Assembly (NCBI GenBank): GCA_002701395.1
Contig: NZVC01000022.1
Coordinates: 233,575-297,574 of the forward strand
Direction: 5' to 3'
Length of the DNA stretch: 64,000 nucleotides
DNA from: Maritimibacter sp.
GTDB taxonomy: Bacteria > Pseudomonadota > Alphaproteobacteria > Rhodobacterales > Rhodobacteraceae
The notes beneath the pieces are model-generated. The model did not search any database. It had not been told where the DNA came from and saw only the letters and a list, made by a program, of their open reading frames with translations. Both the position numbers and the translations under genes were made by a program. This document shows, one piece after another, positions 17,689 through 25,289 of this stretch (its first letter is position 1; the number at the start of each line of letters is the position of its first letter).

Positions 17689-17985
17689 ATGGCCCGTGTC
17701 ACCATCGTCTACTGGCGGGACATCCCCGCGCAGGTGATCGCCGGCAAGGGCCGGCGCGGCGCGAAGGCCGCTTTGCCCGAACGCTTCGAGCAGGCGATCG
17801 ACCGGGCGGCGATGAAGGTTGGCGCTCGGGACTCGGACGCCTATCTTGCAGAGTGGCGCAAGGGCGATCCGTACGAGATCGACGCGCCCGACGACGAGGC
17901 CGCCCGCGACGAAGCCGCGCGGCTGGACGCCGAATACGATGATGGCCGGTTGAGGGGCCTGATCGAGAATGACGGATGGGCATGA
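17689..17985 (+). CDS. Small 'virulence factor' domain protein
   Basis: The 98-residue protein (ARVTIVYWRDIPAQVIAGKGRRGAKAALPERFEQAIDRAAMKVG) matches the short conserved domain annotated as 'virulence factor' (PF13769 type). The name comes from a staphylococcal conserved virulence protein and says nothing about function here. It is Ala/Asp/Arg-rich, cytoplasmic by appearance, and predicted to be alpha-beta. The ATG at 17689 has a GGGGGA site. It is the first gene of a rightward cluster with an MTHFR-like enzyme, a HAD phosphatase and a corrinoid methyltransferase, which points to a role near one-carbon metabolism. Confidence 0.7.
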   Translation: MARVTIVYWRDIPAQVIAGKGRRGAKAALPERFEQAIDRAAMKVGARDSDAYLAEWRKGDPYEIDAPDDEAARDEAARLDAEYDDGRLRGLIENDGWA

Positions 17986-18011
17986 GCCCGAAATCGCTAG
18001 GGAGGGCCGTG

Positions 18012-18938
18012 ATGGCATTGCTGAAATTCCGCAGGAAGGACTCCGAGCCGCGCACCGCGGGCCCCGAGGTTCGTGATTTCCTGCAGGGCTATTCCATCGA
18101 GGTCATGCCCCGCACCGCCGAGAAGGTCGAGGATTTCAAGGCGCTGCTTCCCCAAGGCACCCGCGTCTACATCGCCCATATCGAAGGCACCCCGATCGAG
18201 GATATGGTCGCCACCGCAAAACGGCTGGCCGCGGACGGGTTCCCGGTGATGCCGCACTTCCCGGCGCGGATCATCAAGGACAAGGCGACGCTGGCCGACT
18301 GGATCGCGCGCTATCAGGGCGAGGCCGGTGTCGATCAGGCGCTGATGCTGGCCGGCGGCGTGACAGAGCCGCACGGCGCATTCCATTCGTCGATGCAGCT
18401 TCTGGAAACCGGGCTGTTCGACAAGGCGGGCTTCAAGCGGCTGCATGTCGCCGGTCACCCCGAGGGCAACAAGGACATCGACCCGGACGGATCCGACGCC
18501 AACGTGTCAGAGGCGCTGCGCTGGAAACAGGCGTTTTCCGAACGCACCGACGCGCAGATGGCCATCGCCACACAGTTCGCGTTCGAAGCTGACCCGATCA
18601 TCGCGTGGGTCGAACGGCTTCAAGCGGAAGGCATCGCCCTGCCCGTCCACATCGGCATCGCCGGTCCCGCGAAGCTGCAGACGCTGATCAAGTTCGCCAT
18701 CGCCTGCGGTGTCGGCCCCTCGCTGAAGGTGCTGCAAAAGCGCGCGATGGACGTGACCAAGCTGGTCCTTCCCTACGAACCCGACGACGTGCTGGCCGGT
18801 CTGGCGGCCCACAAGGCGGCGAACCCCGGCTTTGGCATTGAACAGGTGCATTTCTTCCCGCTGGGCGGCATCAAGACCTGCGCCGAGTACGCCAACAACA
18901 GGGCCGGCACCAATCGCGCCGCGACGGCGGCGCACTGA
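18012..18938 (+). CDS. Methylenetetrahydrofolate reductase-like protein
   Basis: The 308-residue protein has the MTHFR TIM-barrel landmarks: a start with FSIEVMPRT-like YSIEVMPRTAEKVEDF, then TRVYIAHIEGTPIEDMVATAKRL, MPHFPARII, LMLAGGVTEPHG, LHVAGHPEGNKDIDPDGSDANVSEAL, and MAIATQFAFEADPIIAWVERL (the TQFxF substrate and FAD region). LPVHIGIAGPAKLQTLIKFAIACGVGPSLKVL follows. In the canonical reaction 5,10-methylene-THF is reduced to 5-methyl-THF; linked to a corrinoid methyltransferase it may run in the oxidative direction during demethylation. The ATG at 18012 has GGAGGG upstream. Its stop overlaps the next start by one base. Confidence 0.85.
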   Translation: MALLKFRRKDSEPRTAGPEVRDFLQGYSIEVMPRTAEKVEDFKALLPQGTRVYIAHIEGTPIEDMVATAKRLAADGFPVMPHFPARIIKDKATLADWIARYQGEAGVDQALMLAGGVTEPHGAFHSSMQLLETGLFDKAGFKRLHVAGHPEGNKDIDPDGSDANVSEALRWKQAFSERTDAQMAIATQFAFEADPIIAWVERLQAEGIALPVHIGIAGPAKLQTLIKFAIACGVGPSLKVLQKRAMDVTKLVLPYEPDDVLAGLAAHKAANPGFGIEQVHFFPLGGIKTCAEYANNRAGTNRAATAAH

Positions 18939-19600
18939 TGCCATCAGGATTTCTGTTCGACCTGGACGGCACGCTGCTGAACAGCGATCCGCTGCATCTG
19001 GCGATCTTCGCCGACATGCTGCGTCCCGCCGGGGTCGAGGTCGACCACGCCTTCTACACGTCCCGGATACTGGGCCGGAACAGCGCCGAGATCTTCGCCG
19101 AACTGCTGCCCGGCTGCGACGCCGTCGCGATGGACGACGAGAAAGAGGCCCGGTTCCGCGATGTTCTGGACCGCACCACCATCGCGCCCACGCCGGGGAC
19201 GGAACGCCTGTTGGACCGGATCGCCGCCGCGGGCCTTCCGGTGGCCGTGGCCACCAACGCCCCGCGCCAGAACGCCGAAGCGATGCTGCGCGCGATTGGC
19301 CTGCGTGACCGGTTCCCTGTCGTTGTCGCGGCCGAGGAAGTCGCGCGCGGCAAGCCCTACCCCGACGTTTACCTTGATGCTGCCGCCAAGGCCGGTGCCG
19401 ATCCGGCGCGGGCCATCGCGTTCGAAGACAGCGGCGCGGGTGTCACCGCCGCCGCCGCGGCCGGGTGCACCGTCATCGGCCTGACCACCTCGCTTTCCCC
19501 GGATGCGCTGCGCGCCGCCGGGGCCCGCCACGCGATCCGCGATTACGAGGATCCCGGGCTGTTTCCCCTGCTGGGCCTTGAAACCGGAGCACTGTCATGA
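18938..19600 (+). CDS. HAD superfamily hydrolase (beta-phosphoglucomutase/phosphatase type)
   Basis: The 220-residue protein carries the HAD motifs in order. Motif I is FDLDGTLLNSD at residues 6-16, motif II is VAVATNAPRQN near 102-112, motif III Lys is ARGKPYPDVYLDAA near 135, and motif IV is AIAFEDSGAGVTAAAAAG near 160-177. An alpha-helical cap lies between motifs I and II, typical of small-molecule phosphatases or beta-phosphoglucomutases. It is translationally coupled both to the MTHFR-like gene (TGATG) and to the methyltransferase gene (ATGA), so it is part of the one-carbon operon, but its substrate is unknown. Confidence 0.85.
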   Translation: MPSGFLFDLDGTLLNSDPLHLAIFADMLRPAGVEVDHAFYTSRILGRNSAEIFAELLPGCDAVAMDDEKEARFRDVLDRTTIAPTPGTERLLDRIAAAGLPVAVATNAPRQNAEAMLRAIGLRDRFPVVVAAEEVARGKPYPDVYLDAAAKAGADPARAIAFEDSGAGVTAAAAAGCTVIGLTTSLSPDALRAAGARHAIRDYEDPGLFPLLGLETGALS

Positions 19601-20586
19601 CCCGTACCGTCATCGAGTCGAAGACCAAGACCGTCACCATCGGCTTTGACGAGCCGTTCTGCGTGATCGGGGAACGCATCAACCCCACCGGCCGCAAGAA
19701 GCTGGCAGCGGAACTTGAAGCGGGCGATTTTTCGACCGTCGAGAAGGACGCGCTGGAACAGGTCGCCTGCGGGGCGATGGTGCTGGACGTGAACTCGGGT
19801 GCGGTCTTCACCAACAAGATGGCCGAAGATCCGCGCTATGCCGACAACAACTTCGTCGAGCCGATGCTGATGAAGCAGCTGGTCGAGAAGGTGCAGGCGC
19901 TGGTTGACGTGCCGCTGTGCATCGACAGCTCGGTCCCCGGCGCGCTGGAGAACGGGCTGGAAACGGCGGAAGGGCGTCCGCTGTTGAACTCGGTCACCGG
20001 CGAGGAAGAGCGGATGGAGCTCGTCCTGCCGCTGGTCAAGAAATACAACGTGCCGGTGGTGGCGATCTCGAACGACGACACCGGCATTTCGGAAGATCCC
20101 GACGTGCGCTTCGCGGTGGCGAAGAAGATCGTCGAACGCGCCGCCGATTACGGCATTCCAGCGCATGACATCGTGGTCGACCCACTGGTGATGCCGGTGG
20201 GCGCGATGGGGTCGGCGGGGCAGCAGGTGTTTACCCTTGTCCGCCGCTTGCGCGACGAACTGGGCGTGAACACCACCTGCGGCGCGTCCAACATCTCGTT
20301 CGGGCTGCCGCACCGGCACGGGATCAACGCGGCGTTCCTGCCGATGGCGATCTGCGCTGGCATGACCTCTGCGATCATGAACCCTGTCCGCTCGGTCGAG
20401 ATGGAAGCGATCCGCGCCGCGAACTTCCTGATGAACAACGACCCGAACGGCGGCGAATGGATCCGGTTCAGCCGCGTGCTGGACGCGGTCGACGGCGGCG
20501 AAAGCTTCGTCGAGGCGTCGAAAGCGGCCCAATCCGCGGGTGGTGGCCGGGGCGGTCGCCGTGGCGGGCGGCGCCGGGCTGGTTAA
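19597..20586 (+). CDS. Methyltetrahydrofolate:corrinoid methyltransferase (MtrH/pterin-binding type)
   Basis: The 329-residue protein has the pterin-binding TIM barrel shared by dihydropteroate synthase and AcsE/MtrH-like methyltransferases: CVIGERINPTGRKKLAAEL, MVLDVNSGAV, PLCIDSSVPGALENGLE, LLNSVTGEE, VVAISNDDTG, VVDPLVMPVGAM and CGASNISFGLPHRHGIN. The asparagine in VNSG/NDD and the absence of DHPS-specific residues favour methyl transfer between a corrinoid protein and tetrahydrofolate. No corrinoid protein or MttB-type methyltransferase is next to it, so its partner is elsewhere. The last 16 residues are an unusual Gly/Arg tail (GGGRGGRRGGRRRAG). It overlaps the HAD gene by four bases. 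Confidence 0.85.
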   Translation: MTRTVIESKTKTVTIGFDEPFCVIGERINPTGRKKLAAELEAGDFSTVEKDALEQVACGAMVLDVNSGAVFTNKMAEDPRYADNNFVEPMLMKQLVEKVQALVDVPLCIDSSVPGALENGLETAEGRPLLNSVTGEEERMELVLPLVKKYNVPVVAISNDDTGISEDPDVRFAVAKKIVERAADYGIPAHDIVVDPLVMPVGAMGSAGQQVFTLVRRLRDELGVNTTCGASNISFGLPHRHGINAAFLPMAICAGMTSAIMNPVRSVEMEAIRAANFLMNNDPNGGEWIRFSRVLDAVDGGESFVEASKAAQSAGGGRGGRRGGRRRAG

Positions 20587-20610
20587 ACAGCGGTTAAGCA
20601 TCGCTTAACC
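20583..20610 (+). promoter_or_regulatory. Candidate CtrA-type site, three phased TTAA
   Basis: TTAA occurs at 20583, 20594 and 20605, i.e. TTAA-N7-TTAA-N7-TTAA. The CtrA response-regulator consensus in alphaproteobacteria is TTAA-N7-TTAA. The right pair also forms an 8-bp inverted repeat (GGTTAAGC-ATC-GCTTAACC, 20592-20610). It starts in the last codons of the methyltransferase gene and ends 22 bp before the start of the 77-codon gene, so it could control that gene. Confidence 0.45.
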
Positions 20611-20632
20611 AAAACCATGCGACGATGCGGTC

Positions 20633-20866
20633 ATGCGGGACCGGGTCGTCGAAAACCCCATCGGACAGGACTGGCTGGACCAGATCTTTCGCAGCCGCGC
20701 CGCCCAAAGCGGCGGCGTGGTGCGAAGACGTCTGGCCGACGTGGAACGCGAAATCGGAGTGGCAACGCTGGAGCTTGAGGTTCGGCGCCGCGGCTTCCAC
20801 ATGATCGAATGCAGCGACCAGTTGGTGATCGCCTGCTGCCCGAAACCGGTGAAGATCATCTGCTAA
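20633..20866 (+). CDS. Small hypothetical protein (77 aa)
   Basis: The 77-residue protein (MRDRVVENPIGQDWLDQIFRSRAAQSGGVVRRR...) looks like a real gene by composition. It has an amphipathic first half with QDWLDQIFRSRAAQSGGVVRRRLADVERE, then a beta-like LELEVRRRGFHMIE, then a Cys-containing end (ECSDQLVIACCPKPVKIIC, four cysteines in the last 20 residues). I do not recognise a functional family. There is no good Shine-Dalgarno, but a possible CtrA site lies just upstream. The phased-palindrome array begins 11 bp after its stop. Confidence 0.55.
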   Translation: MRDRVVENPIGQDWLDQIFRSRAAQSGGVVRRRLADVEREIGVATLELEVRRRGFHMIECSDQLVIACCPKPVKIIC

Positions 20867-20877
20867 GTCCTGGGAAC

Positions 20878-20953
20878 AACGATCTTCTAGAAGATCGTTC
20901 TCGGCAGAAATATCTAGAAATTTCTGTGGCTCAGGGTCTTCCAGAAGACCCTG
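20878..20953. repeat. Array of three phased 22-bp palindromes (27-bp period)
   Basis: Three palindromes, 20878-20899, 20905-20926 and 20932-20953, have centres at 20888.5, 20915.5 and 20942.5, exactly 27 bp apart with 5-bp spacers. Each folds as a 9-bp stem with a CYAG loop: AACGATCTT/AAGATCGTT with CTAG; CAGAAATAT/AAATTTCTG with CTAG (one mismatch); CAGGGTCTT/AAGACCCTG with CCAG. Stem sequences differ while pairing is kept. The array fills the gap between the 77-codon gene and the stop codon of convergent holC. It could be a bidirectional transcript end structure, a protein-binding array or a mobile small repeat. Confidence 0.8.
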
Positions 20954-21421
20954 TCAACTTGCGCCGCTTTCCGCCTTCTTTGACCACGGCCCGTCCTCCT
21001 GACTCCAGTACTGCGCGGCGCAGCCAGCGCCGGTCAAAGCCCGCCACTGGTCGCGCGCCGTCTGCACCGCCATGTCGTCGTTCCCGTCGAACAGGATACA
21101 CACGCGTTCCAGCGCCTTGACCTCGTCCGGCGTCACGTCGGCGCCGTCCACCGCCATCAGGCAGGCGGCGCCGTTGGGTGTGTCGGCGCCCGTCGTCAAC
21201 AAGATCGGCTGGTCCTTGTCGAACGGCCCGCCGGCAAGCCCATGTGGCAGGAAGCCCTCTTCGGCCCCCAGCCACAGCTTGTCGTCCAGCCAGACCATCC
21301 GGTCCTTCGACCGGCCCCGCACCGCCACACGCCAGCCCTGCTGGCGCGCGCGGTCCAAGAGCGTGGGCAGCGTCGCCTCTAGCGGGGCGCGGGTCAGGTG
21401 GTAGAAATAGGCGGCGCCCAT
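20954..21421 (-). CDS. holC: DNA polymerase III subunit chi
   Basis: The 155-residue protein matches HolC: AAYFYHLTRAPLEATLPTLLDRARQQGWRVAVRG at the N-terminus, then a stretch with LDDKLWLGAEEGFLPHG and DQPILLTTGADTPNGA, and finally VKALERVCILFDGNDDMAVQTARDQWRALTGAG. The chi subunit links the clamp loader to SSB. It is preceded by pepA with a 34-bp gap on the same strand; pepA-holC adjacency is common in proteobacteria and supports the call. Its stop codon abuts the palindrome array. Confidence 0.9.
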   Translation of the reverse strand: MGAAYFYHLTRAPLEATLPTLLDRARQQGWRVAVRGRSKDRMVWLDDKLWLGAEEGFLPHGLAGGPFDKDQPILLTTGADTPNGAACLMAVDGADVTPDEVKALERVCILFDGNDDMAVQTARDQWRALTGAGCAAQYWSQEDGPWSKKAESGAS

Positions 21422-21455
21422 CCGGCTGTCCTGTCAGTGCGTTACAGCGCGCGGC

Positions 21456-22916
21456 TCATTTCTCGTAGCCGTCGGCGATCAGCCGGTTCAGCGCCAGAAC
21501 GCCCCAGCCCGTCGCGCCCTTGGGCGAGAACTCGGTCCCCGCCGCGACGCTGGCCACACCCGCAATGTCGAGGTGAATCCAAGGGGTTTCGTCCTTGACG
21601 AACCGCTGCAGGAACTGGGCCGCGGTGATAGACCCGGCTGGCCGTCCGCCGACGTTCTTCATGTCCGCGACGCGCGACTTCAGCTGCCTGTCATAGGCCG
21701 GGGCCAGCGGCATCCGCCATGCGCCTTCGCCCTCGGCCTTCGCGGCCTTCAGGAAGGCGTCGGCGATCCCGTCCTCGTTCGAGAAGACGCCCGCCATCTC
21801 GTGGCCGAGACCGATGATGATCGCGCCGGTCAGCGTCGCAAGGTCGATCATACCGGTCGGCTTGAACCGGTCCTGCGCGTACCACATGACGTCGCACAGC
21901 ACGAGCCGGCCCTCGGCGTCGGTGTTGATTACTTCGACGGTGTCGCCCTTCATGGACTTCACCACGTCGCCGGGACGCTGGGCGCGACCGTCGGGCATGT
22001 TCTCGACCAGCCCGACAAGACCCACGACGTTGGCCTTCGCCTTGCGCAGCGCCAGCGTCTTCATCACGCCCGACACGACGCCCGCGCCTCCCATGTCCAT
22101 CGTCATGTCTTCCATGCCGCCGGCGGGCTTCAGGCTGATGCCGCCGGTGTCGAACACGACGCCCTTGCCGACCAGCGCGAAGGGCGCTTCATCCGCGCCG
22201 CCCTTCCATTGCATGACGACGACCTTGGACGGGCTTTCGCTGCCCTGCCCCACGGCCAGCAGCGTGCGCATGCCAAGCTTTTCCAGCTCGTCCTCTTCCA
22301 GCACCTCGACCTCGACGCCAAGGTCCTTCAGCCCCTCCAGGCGGCTGGCGAATTCGGTCGTGGTCAGGATGTTCGACGGCTCGTTCACCAGATCGCGGGT
22401 GAAGAACACGCCTTCGGCCAGCGCGGACACCGTCTCGGCCGAGACGTCCTCGGGCTTCGATGCCATCACGGTCACGGCGCCTTCGGTCTCTGCGTCCTTC
22501 GTCGTGTGGTCGGTGAAGTCGTAGACGCGCAGCGCCACCCCCAGCATCACGTCTTCAACCGGCTTGAGGTTGCCCGCGGCCAGCAGCAGCGCCTTGTGGC
22601 CCTTTGCCTTGCCGATCGCGGCCCCGGCTTTGCGCGCGACCGATGCGTCGGCCCGGCGCGACAGCTTCACCACCTGAACGGCGTCGGCGGCCATGCCGAC
22701 GGGGAACGCAAGATCGGCGGCGTCGCCCTCTTTCAGCGTCTCGAACGCCTTCGATCCCAGGAACCGCTCCAGCGCGCCCTTGGTCAGGCGGTTCACCCGG
22801 CGCGCGATCTGCGACAGCTTGCCGTCGGGCTCGCAAAACAGCACGACGCGGCCTTCGAAACCGGCAAGCGCGTCAAGATCGAGGGCGGTGACTTCAAGGG
22901 AAATCGGGGCAGTCAT
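21456..22916 (-). CDS. pepA: Leucyl aminopeptidase (M17)
   Basis: The 486-residue protein is a full-length M17 dizinc aminopeptidase. The catalytic domain shows VGKGVVFDTGGISLKPAGGMEDMTMDMGGAGVV (metal-binding Lys and Asp), then NTDAEGRLVLCDVMWYAQ, the NTDAEGR signature with metal-binding Asp/Glu and catalytic Arg, then DLATLTGAIIIGLGHEMAG. The N-terminal ~160 residues form the regulatory domain. It removes N-terminal residues in peptide turnover and, in E. coli, PepA also binds DNA as XerA. The ATG at 22916 has AGGAGA upstream. It is divergent from lptF. Confidence 0.95.
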   Translation of the reverse strand: MTAPISLEVTALDLDALAGFEGRVVLFCEPDGKLSQIARRVNRLTKGALERFLGSKAFETLKEGDAADLAFPVGMAADAVQVVKLSRRADASVARKAGAAIGKAKGHKALLLAAGNLKPVEDVMLGVALRVYDFTDHTTKDAETEGAVTVMASKPEDVSAETVSALAEGVFFTRDLVNEPSNILTTTEFASRLEGLKDLGVEVEVLEEDELEKLGMRTLLAVGQGSESPSKVVVMQWKGGADEAPFALVGKGVVFDTGGISLKPAGGMEDMTMDMGGAGVVSGVMKTLALRKAKANVVGLVGLVENMPDGRAQRPGDVVKSMKGDTVEVINTDAEGRLVLCDVMWYAQDRFKPTGMIDLATLTGAIIIGLGHEMAGVFSNEDGIADAFLKAAKAEGEGAWRMPLAPAYDRQLKSRVADMKNVGGRPAGSITAAQFLQRFVKDETPWIHLDIAGVASVAAGTEFSPKGATGWGVLALNRLIADGYEK

Positions 22917-23052
22917 TCTTGGGTCTCCTAGTAGGGGTCCCCCTTACCTATCCCCCGCACCCAACATTGACCAGTTATCAGTTTTCCCGCCCCCGCAACT
23001 GCATTAAGATGCCCGGAAAAACCCAAACAGGGCAGTACGGCGGTCGGAACGG

Positions 23053-24195
23053 TTGGAACGATTTGACAGATATATCCTGTCGCAGCTTTTGATGCTGTTT
23101 GGCTTCTTCGCGCTGGTTCTGGTGCTTGTGTACTGGGTGAACCGCGCGGTTGTGCTGTTCGACCAGCTGATCGCCAACGGCCAGTCCGCCAGCGTTTTTT
23201 TCGAGTTCACCGCCCTGTCGCTGCCGAACGTGATCCGCATCGTCCTGCCGATCGCGGTCTTCGCGGCCTCGGTCTATGTGGCGAACCGGCTGTCGTCGGA
23301 AAGCGAACTTGTCGTGGTTCAGGCCACCGGGTTTTCGCCCTATCGCATGATGCGGCCGGTTCTTGCCTATGGGCTGATCGTCGGCGTGCTGCTGTCGGTG
23401 CTGACGCACCTGCTGGTGCCGCTGTCGATCACGCGGCTGGAACAGCGGCAGGCCGAGATTTCCGAGAATATCACCGCGCGTCTCCTCAGCGAGGGGCAGT
23501 TCTTGCATCCCACCGACGGGATCACTTTCTACATCCGCGAGATCACAGTCGACGGGGAATTGCGCGACGTCTTCCTGTCTGACCGCAGCGGCGGGCGCGA
23601 GCACGTGACCTACACCGCCAGCCGGGCGCTGCTGCTGCGGTCCGACACCGGCCCCAAGCTGGTGATGTTCGACGGCATGGCGCAGGCGCTGAACGTGGAA
23701 AGCGGGCGGCTGGCGACCACCAGCTTTACGGACCTGTCCTACGACATCGGCAGTTTCATCGGGGCGCTGACCCCGGGCGAGCGCGGCATCAAGGAACTGA
23801 GCACGCTGGAACTGCTGAACCCGACCCCCGCGCTGGAGGCCGAGACCCGGCGCTCGGCGGGTCAGATGATCTATGAGGGGCATGGCCGGATTTCGCAGGC
23901 GCTGCTGGCCGTCGCTGCCGCGCTGGTCGGTTTCGCGGCGATGCTGGTCGGCAACTTCTCGCGTTTCGGGCGCTGGCGGCAGATCCTTGGCGCGGTAATC
24001 GCGATCGTGGTGGTCAAGATCATCGACAATACCTTCGCGGACATGGCGCGCGGCGACCCGTCGCTGTGGCCGCTGACCTATGGCGCGGCGCTGATCGGCT
24101 TTGCCCTGACCTTTGCACTGTTGTGGATCAGCGCCCGGCCCGGCCTGTTCATCCGCCGCGACCGGGCGGCGGAAACGAGCGGGGTGGCGGCATGA
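23053..24195 (+). CDS. lptF: LPS export ABC transporter permease LptF
   Basis: The 380-residue inner-membrane protein of the LptB2FG complex extracts lipopolysaccharide from the membrane. The N-terminus reads ERFDRYILSQLLMLFGFFALVLVLVYWVNRAVVLFDQLIANG, the conserved first helix of LptF. A periplasmic jellyroll domain (residues ~130-260) and three C-terminal helices follow. The start is assigned to a TTG at 23053 because ERFDRYILSQL is conserved in the family and no ATG precedes it. The next in-frame ATG is 13 codons in, inside the first helix. It overlaps lptG by four bases. Confidence 0.92.
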   Translation: MERFDRYILSQLLMLFGFFALVLVLVYWVNRAVVLFDQLIANGQSASVFFEFTALSLPNVIRIVLPIAVFAASVYVANRLSSESELVVVQATGFSPYRMMRPVLAYGLIVGVLLSVLTHLLVPLSITRLEQRQAEISENITARLLSEGQFLHPTDGITFYIREITVDGELRDVFLSDRSGGREHVTYTASRALLLRSDTGPKLVMFDGMAQALNVESGRLATTSFTDLSYDIGSFIGALTPGERGIKELSTLELLNPTPALEAETRRSAGQMIYEGHGRISQALLAVAAALVGFAAMLVGNFSRFGRWRQILGAVIAIVVVKIIDNTFADMARGDPSLWPLTYGAALIGFALTFALLWISARPGLFIRRDRAAETSGVAA

Positions 24196-25289
24196 TCCTG
24201 CATTTCTACATCGCGCGCCGCTTCCTGACGTCGTTCATGCTGGTGCTCGGCGTGTTCATCGGGCTGTATTTCCTGATCGACATGGTCGAACAGGTGCGCC
24301 AGTTCGAGGCAGGCTCGGTCGGCTTCGTTCAGATCGTCCAGCTGACCCTGCTGAACATGCCTGCGGGCCTTTACACCATCCTGCCGCTGATCGTGATCCT
24401 CGCGACGCTGACCCTGTTCCTGTCGCTGGCCCGCAGTTCCGAGATGGTCATCACCCGCGCCTCGGGCCGGTCGGCGATCCGCAGCCTGCTGGCGCCTGTC
24501 ACGGTCGCCCTGCTGATCGGCGCCGTCGCGGTCGCCGTGTTCAACCCGATCGTCGCCTCGACCCAGAAACAGTACGAAATCCTCGCCGGTCGGCTATCGG
24601 GCGACGATGCCTCGGTGCTGTCGGTCAGCCAAGAAGGGCTGTGGCTGCGTCAGGGCGGCCCCGAGGGCCAGACCGTGATCCACGCCGACCGCGCCAACCT
24701 TGAAGGCACGGTCCTGTTCGGCGTGACGTTCCTTGGCTTCGACCGGGACGGCCTGCCCCGGCAGCGGATCGAAGCCGCCAGCGCCGCGCTGACGCCCGGA
24801 TCGTGGAACGTCACCGAGGCGAAGGTCTGGGACCTTGTCGACAGCGATAACCCGGAACGCGATGCCGAAACGCACGAGACCATGACGATCCGGTCGGACC
24901 TGACGTCAGAGCAGATACAGGACAGCTTCGGCACCCCGGCCAGCGTGCCGATCTGGGAATTGCCGGGCTATATCAGCCAGCTTGAGCGTGCCGGGTTCTC
25001 GGCCCGCAGCCATCGGGTCTGGCTTCAGATGGAACTGGCGCTGCCGGTCATGCTGGCGGCGATGGTGCTGGTGGCCGCCGGGTTCACCATGCGGCACACG
25101 CGGTTCGGGCGCACCGGGCTGATGGTGCTGCTGTCGATCGGGCTGGGCTTCGCGATTTACTTCCTGCGGAATTTCGCGCAAATCCTCGGGAACAGCGGTC
25201 AGCTGCCCGTCGGTCTTGCGGCCTGGACGGTTCCGGTGGCCGCGGTGATCCTGTCGATGGGCATCCTGCTGAACCTGGAGGACGGATGA
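24192..25289 (+). CDS. lptG: LPS export ABC transporter permease LptG
   Basis: The 365-residue partner of LptF has six membrane segments and a central periplasmic domain. It begins ILHFYIARRFLTSFMLVLGVFIGLYFLIDMVEQVRQF and has the FLSLARSSEMVITRASGRS coupling-helix region near residues 75-95, which contacts the LptB ATPase. The C-terminal helices (MELALPVMLAAMVLVAAGFTMRHTRFGRTG, then GFAIYFLRNFAQILGNSGQLPVGLAAW) are typical LptG. The start codon overlaps the lptF stop as ATGA. The downstream lptD start overlaps its stop. Confidence 0.93.
   Translation: MILHFYIARRFLTSFMLVLGVFIGLYFLIDMVEQVRQFEAGSVGFVQIVQLTLLNMPAGLYTILPLIVILATLTLFLSLARSSEMVITRASGRSAIRSLLAPVTVALLIGAVAVAVFNPIVASTQKQYEILAGRLSGDDASVLSVSQEGLWLRQGGPEGQTVIHADRANLEGTVLFGVTFLGFDRDGLPRQRIEAASAALTPGSWNVTEAKVWDLVDSDNPERDAETHETMTIRSDLTSEQIQDSFGTPASVPIWELPGYISQLERAGFSARSHRVWLQMELALPVMLAAMVLVAAGFTMRHTRFGRTGLMVLLSIGLGFAIYFLRNFAQILGNSGQLPVGLAAWTVPVAAVILSMGILLNLEDG

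Noticed and set aside
17472-17705. Short reverse frame between ppx and the virulence-factor-like gene
   Set aside because: No ribosome-binding site and no protein-like conservation pattern; it overlaps the start of the real rightward gene.
20878-20953. Reading the phased palindromes as a CRISPR array
   Set aside because: The units are palindromes with different stem sequences and only 5-bp spacers, so there is no conserved repeat with unique spacers and no cas gene.
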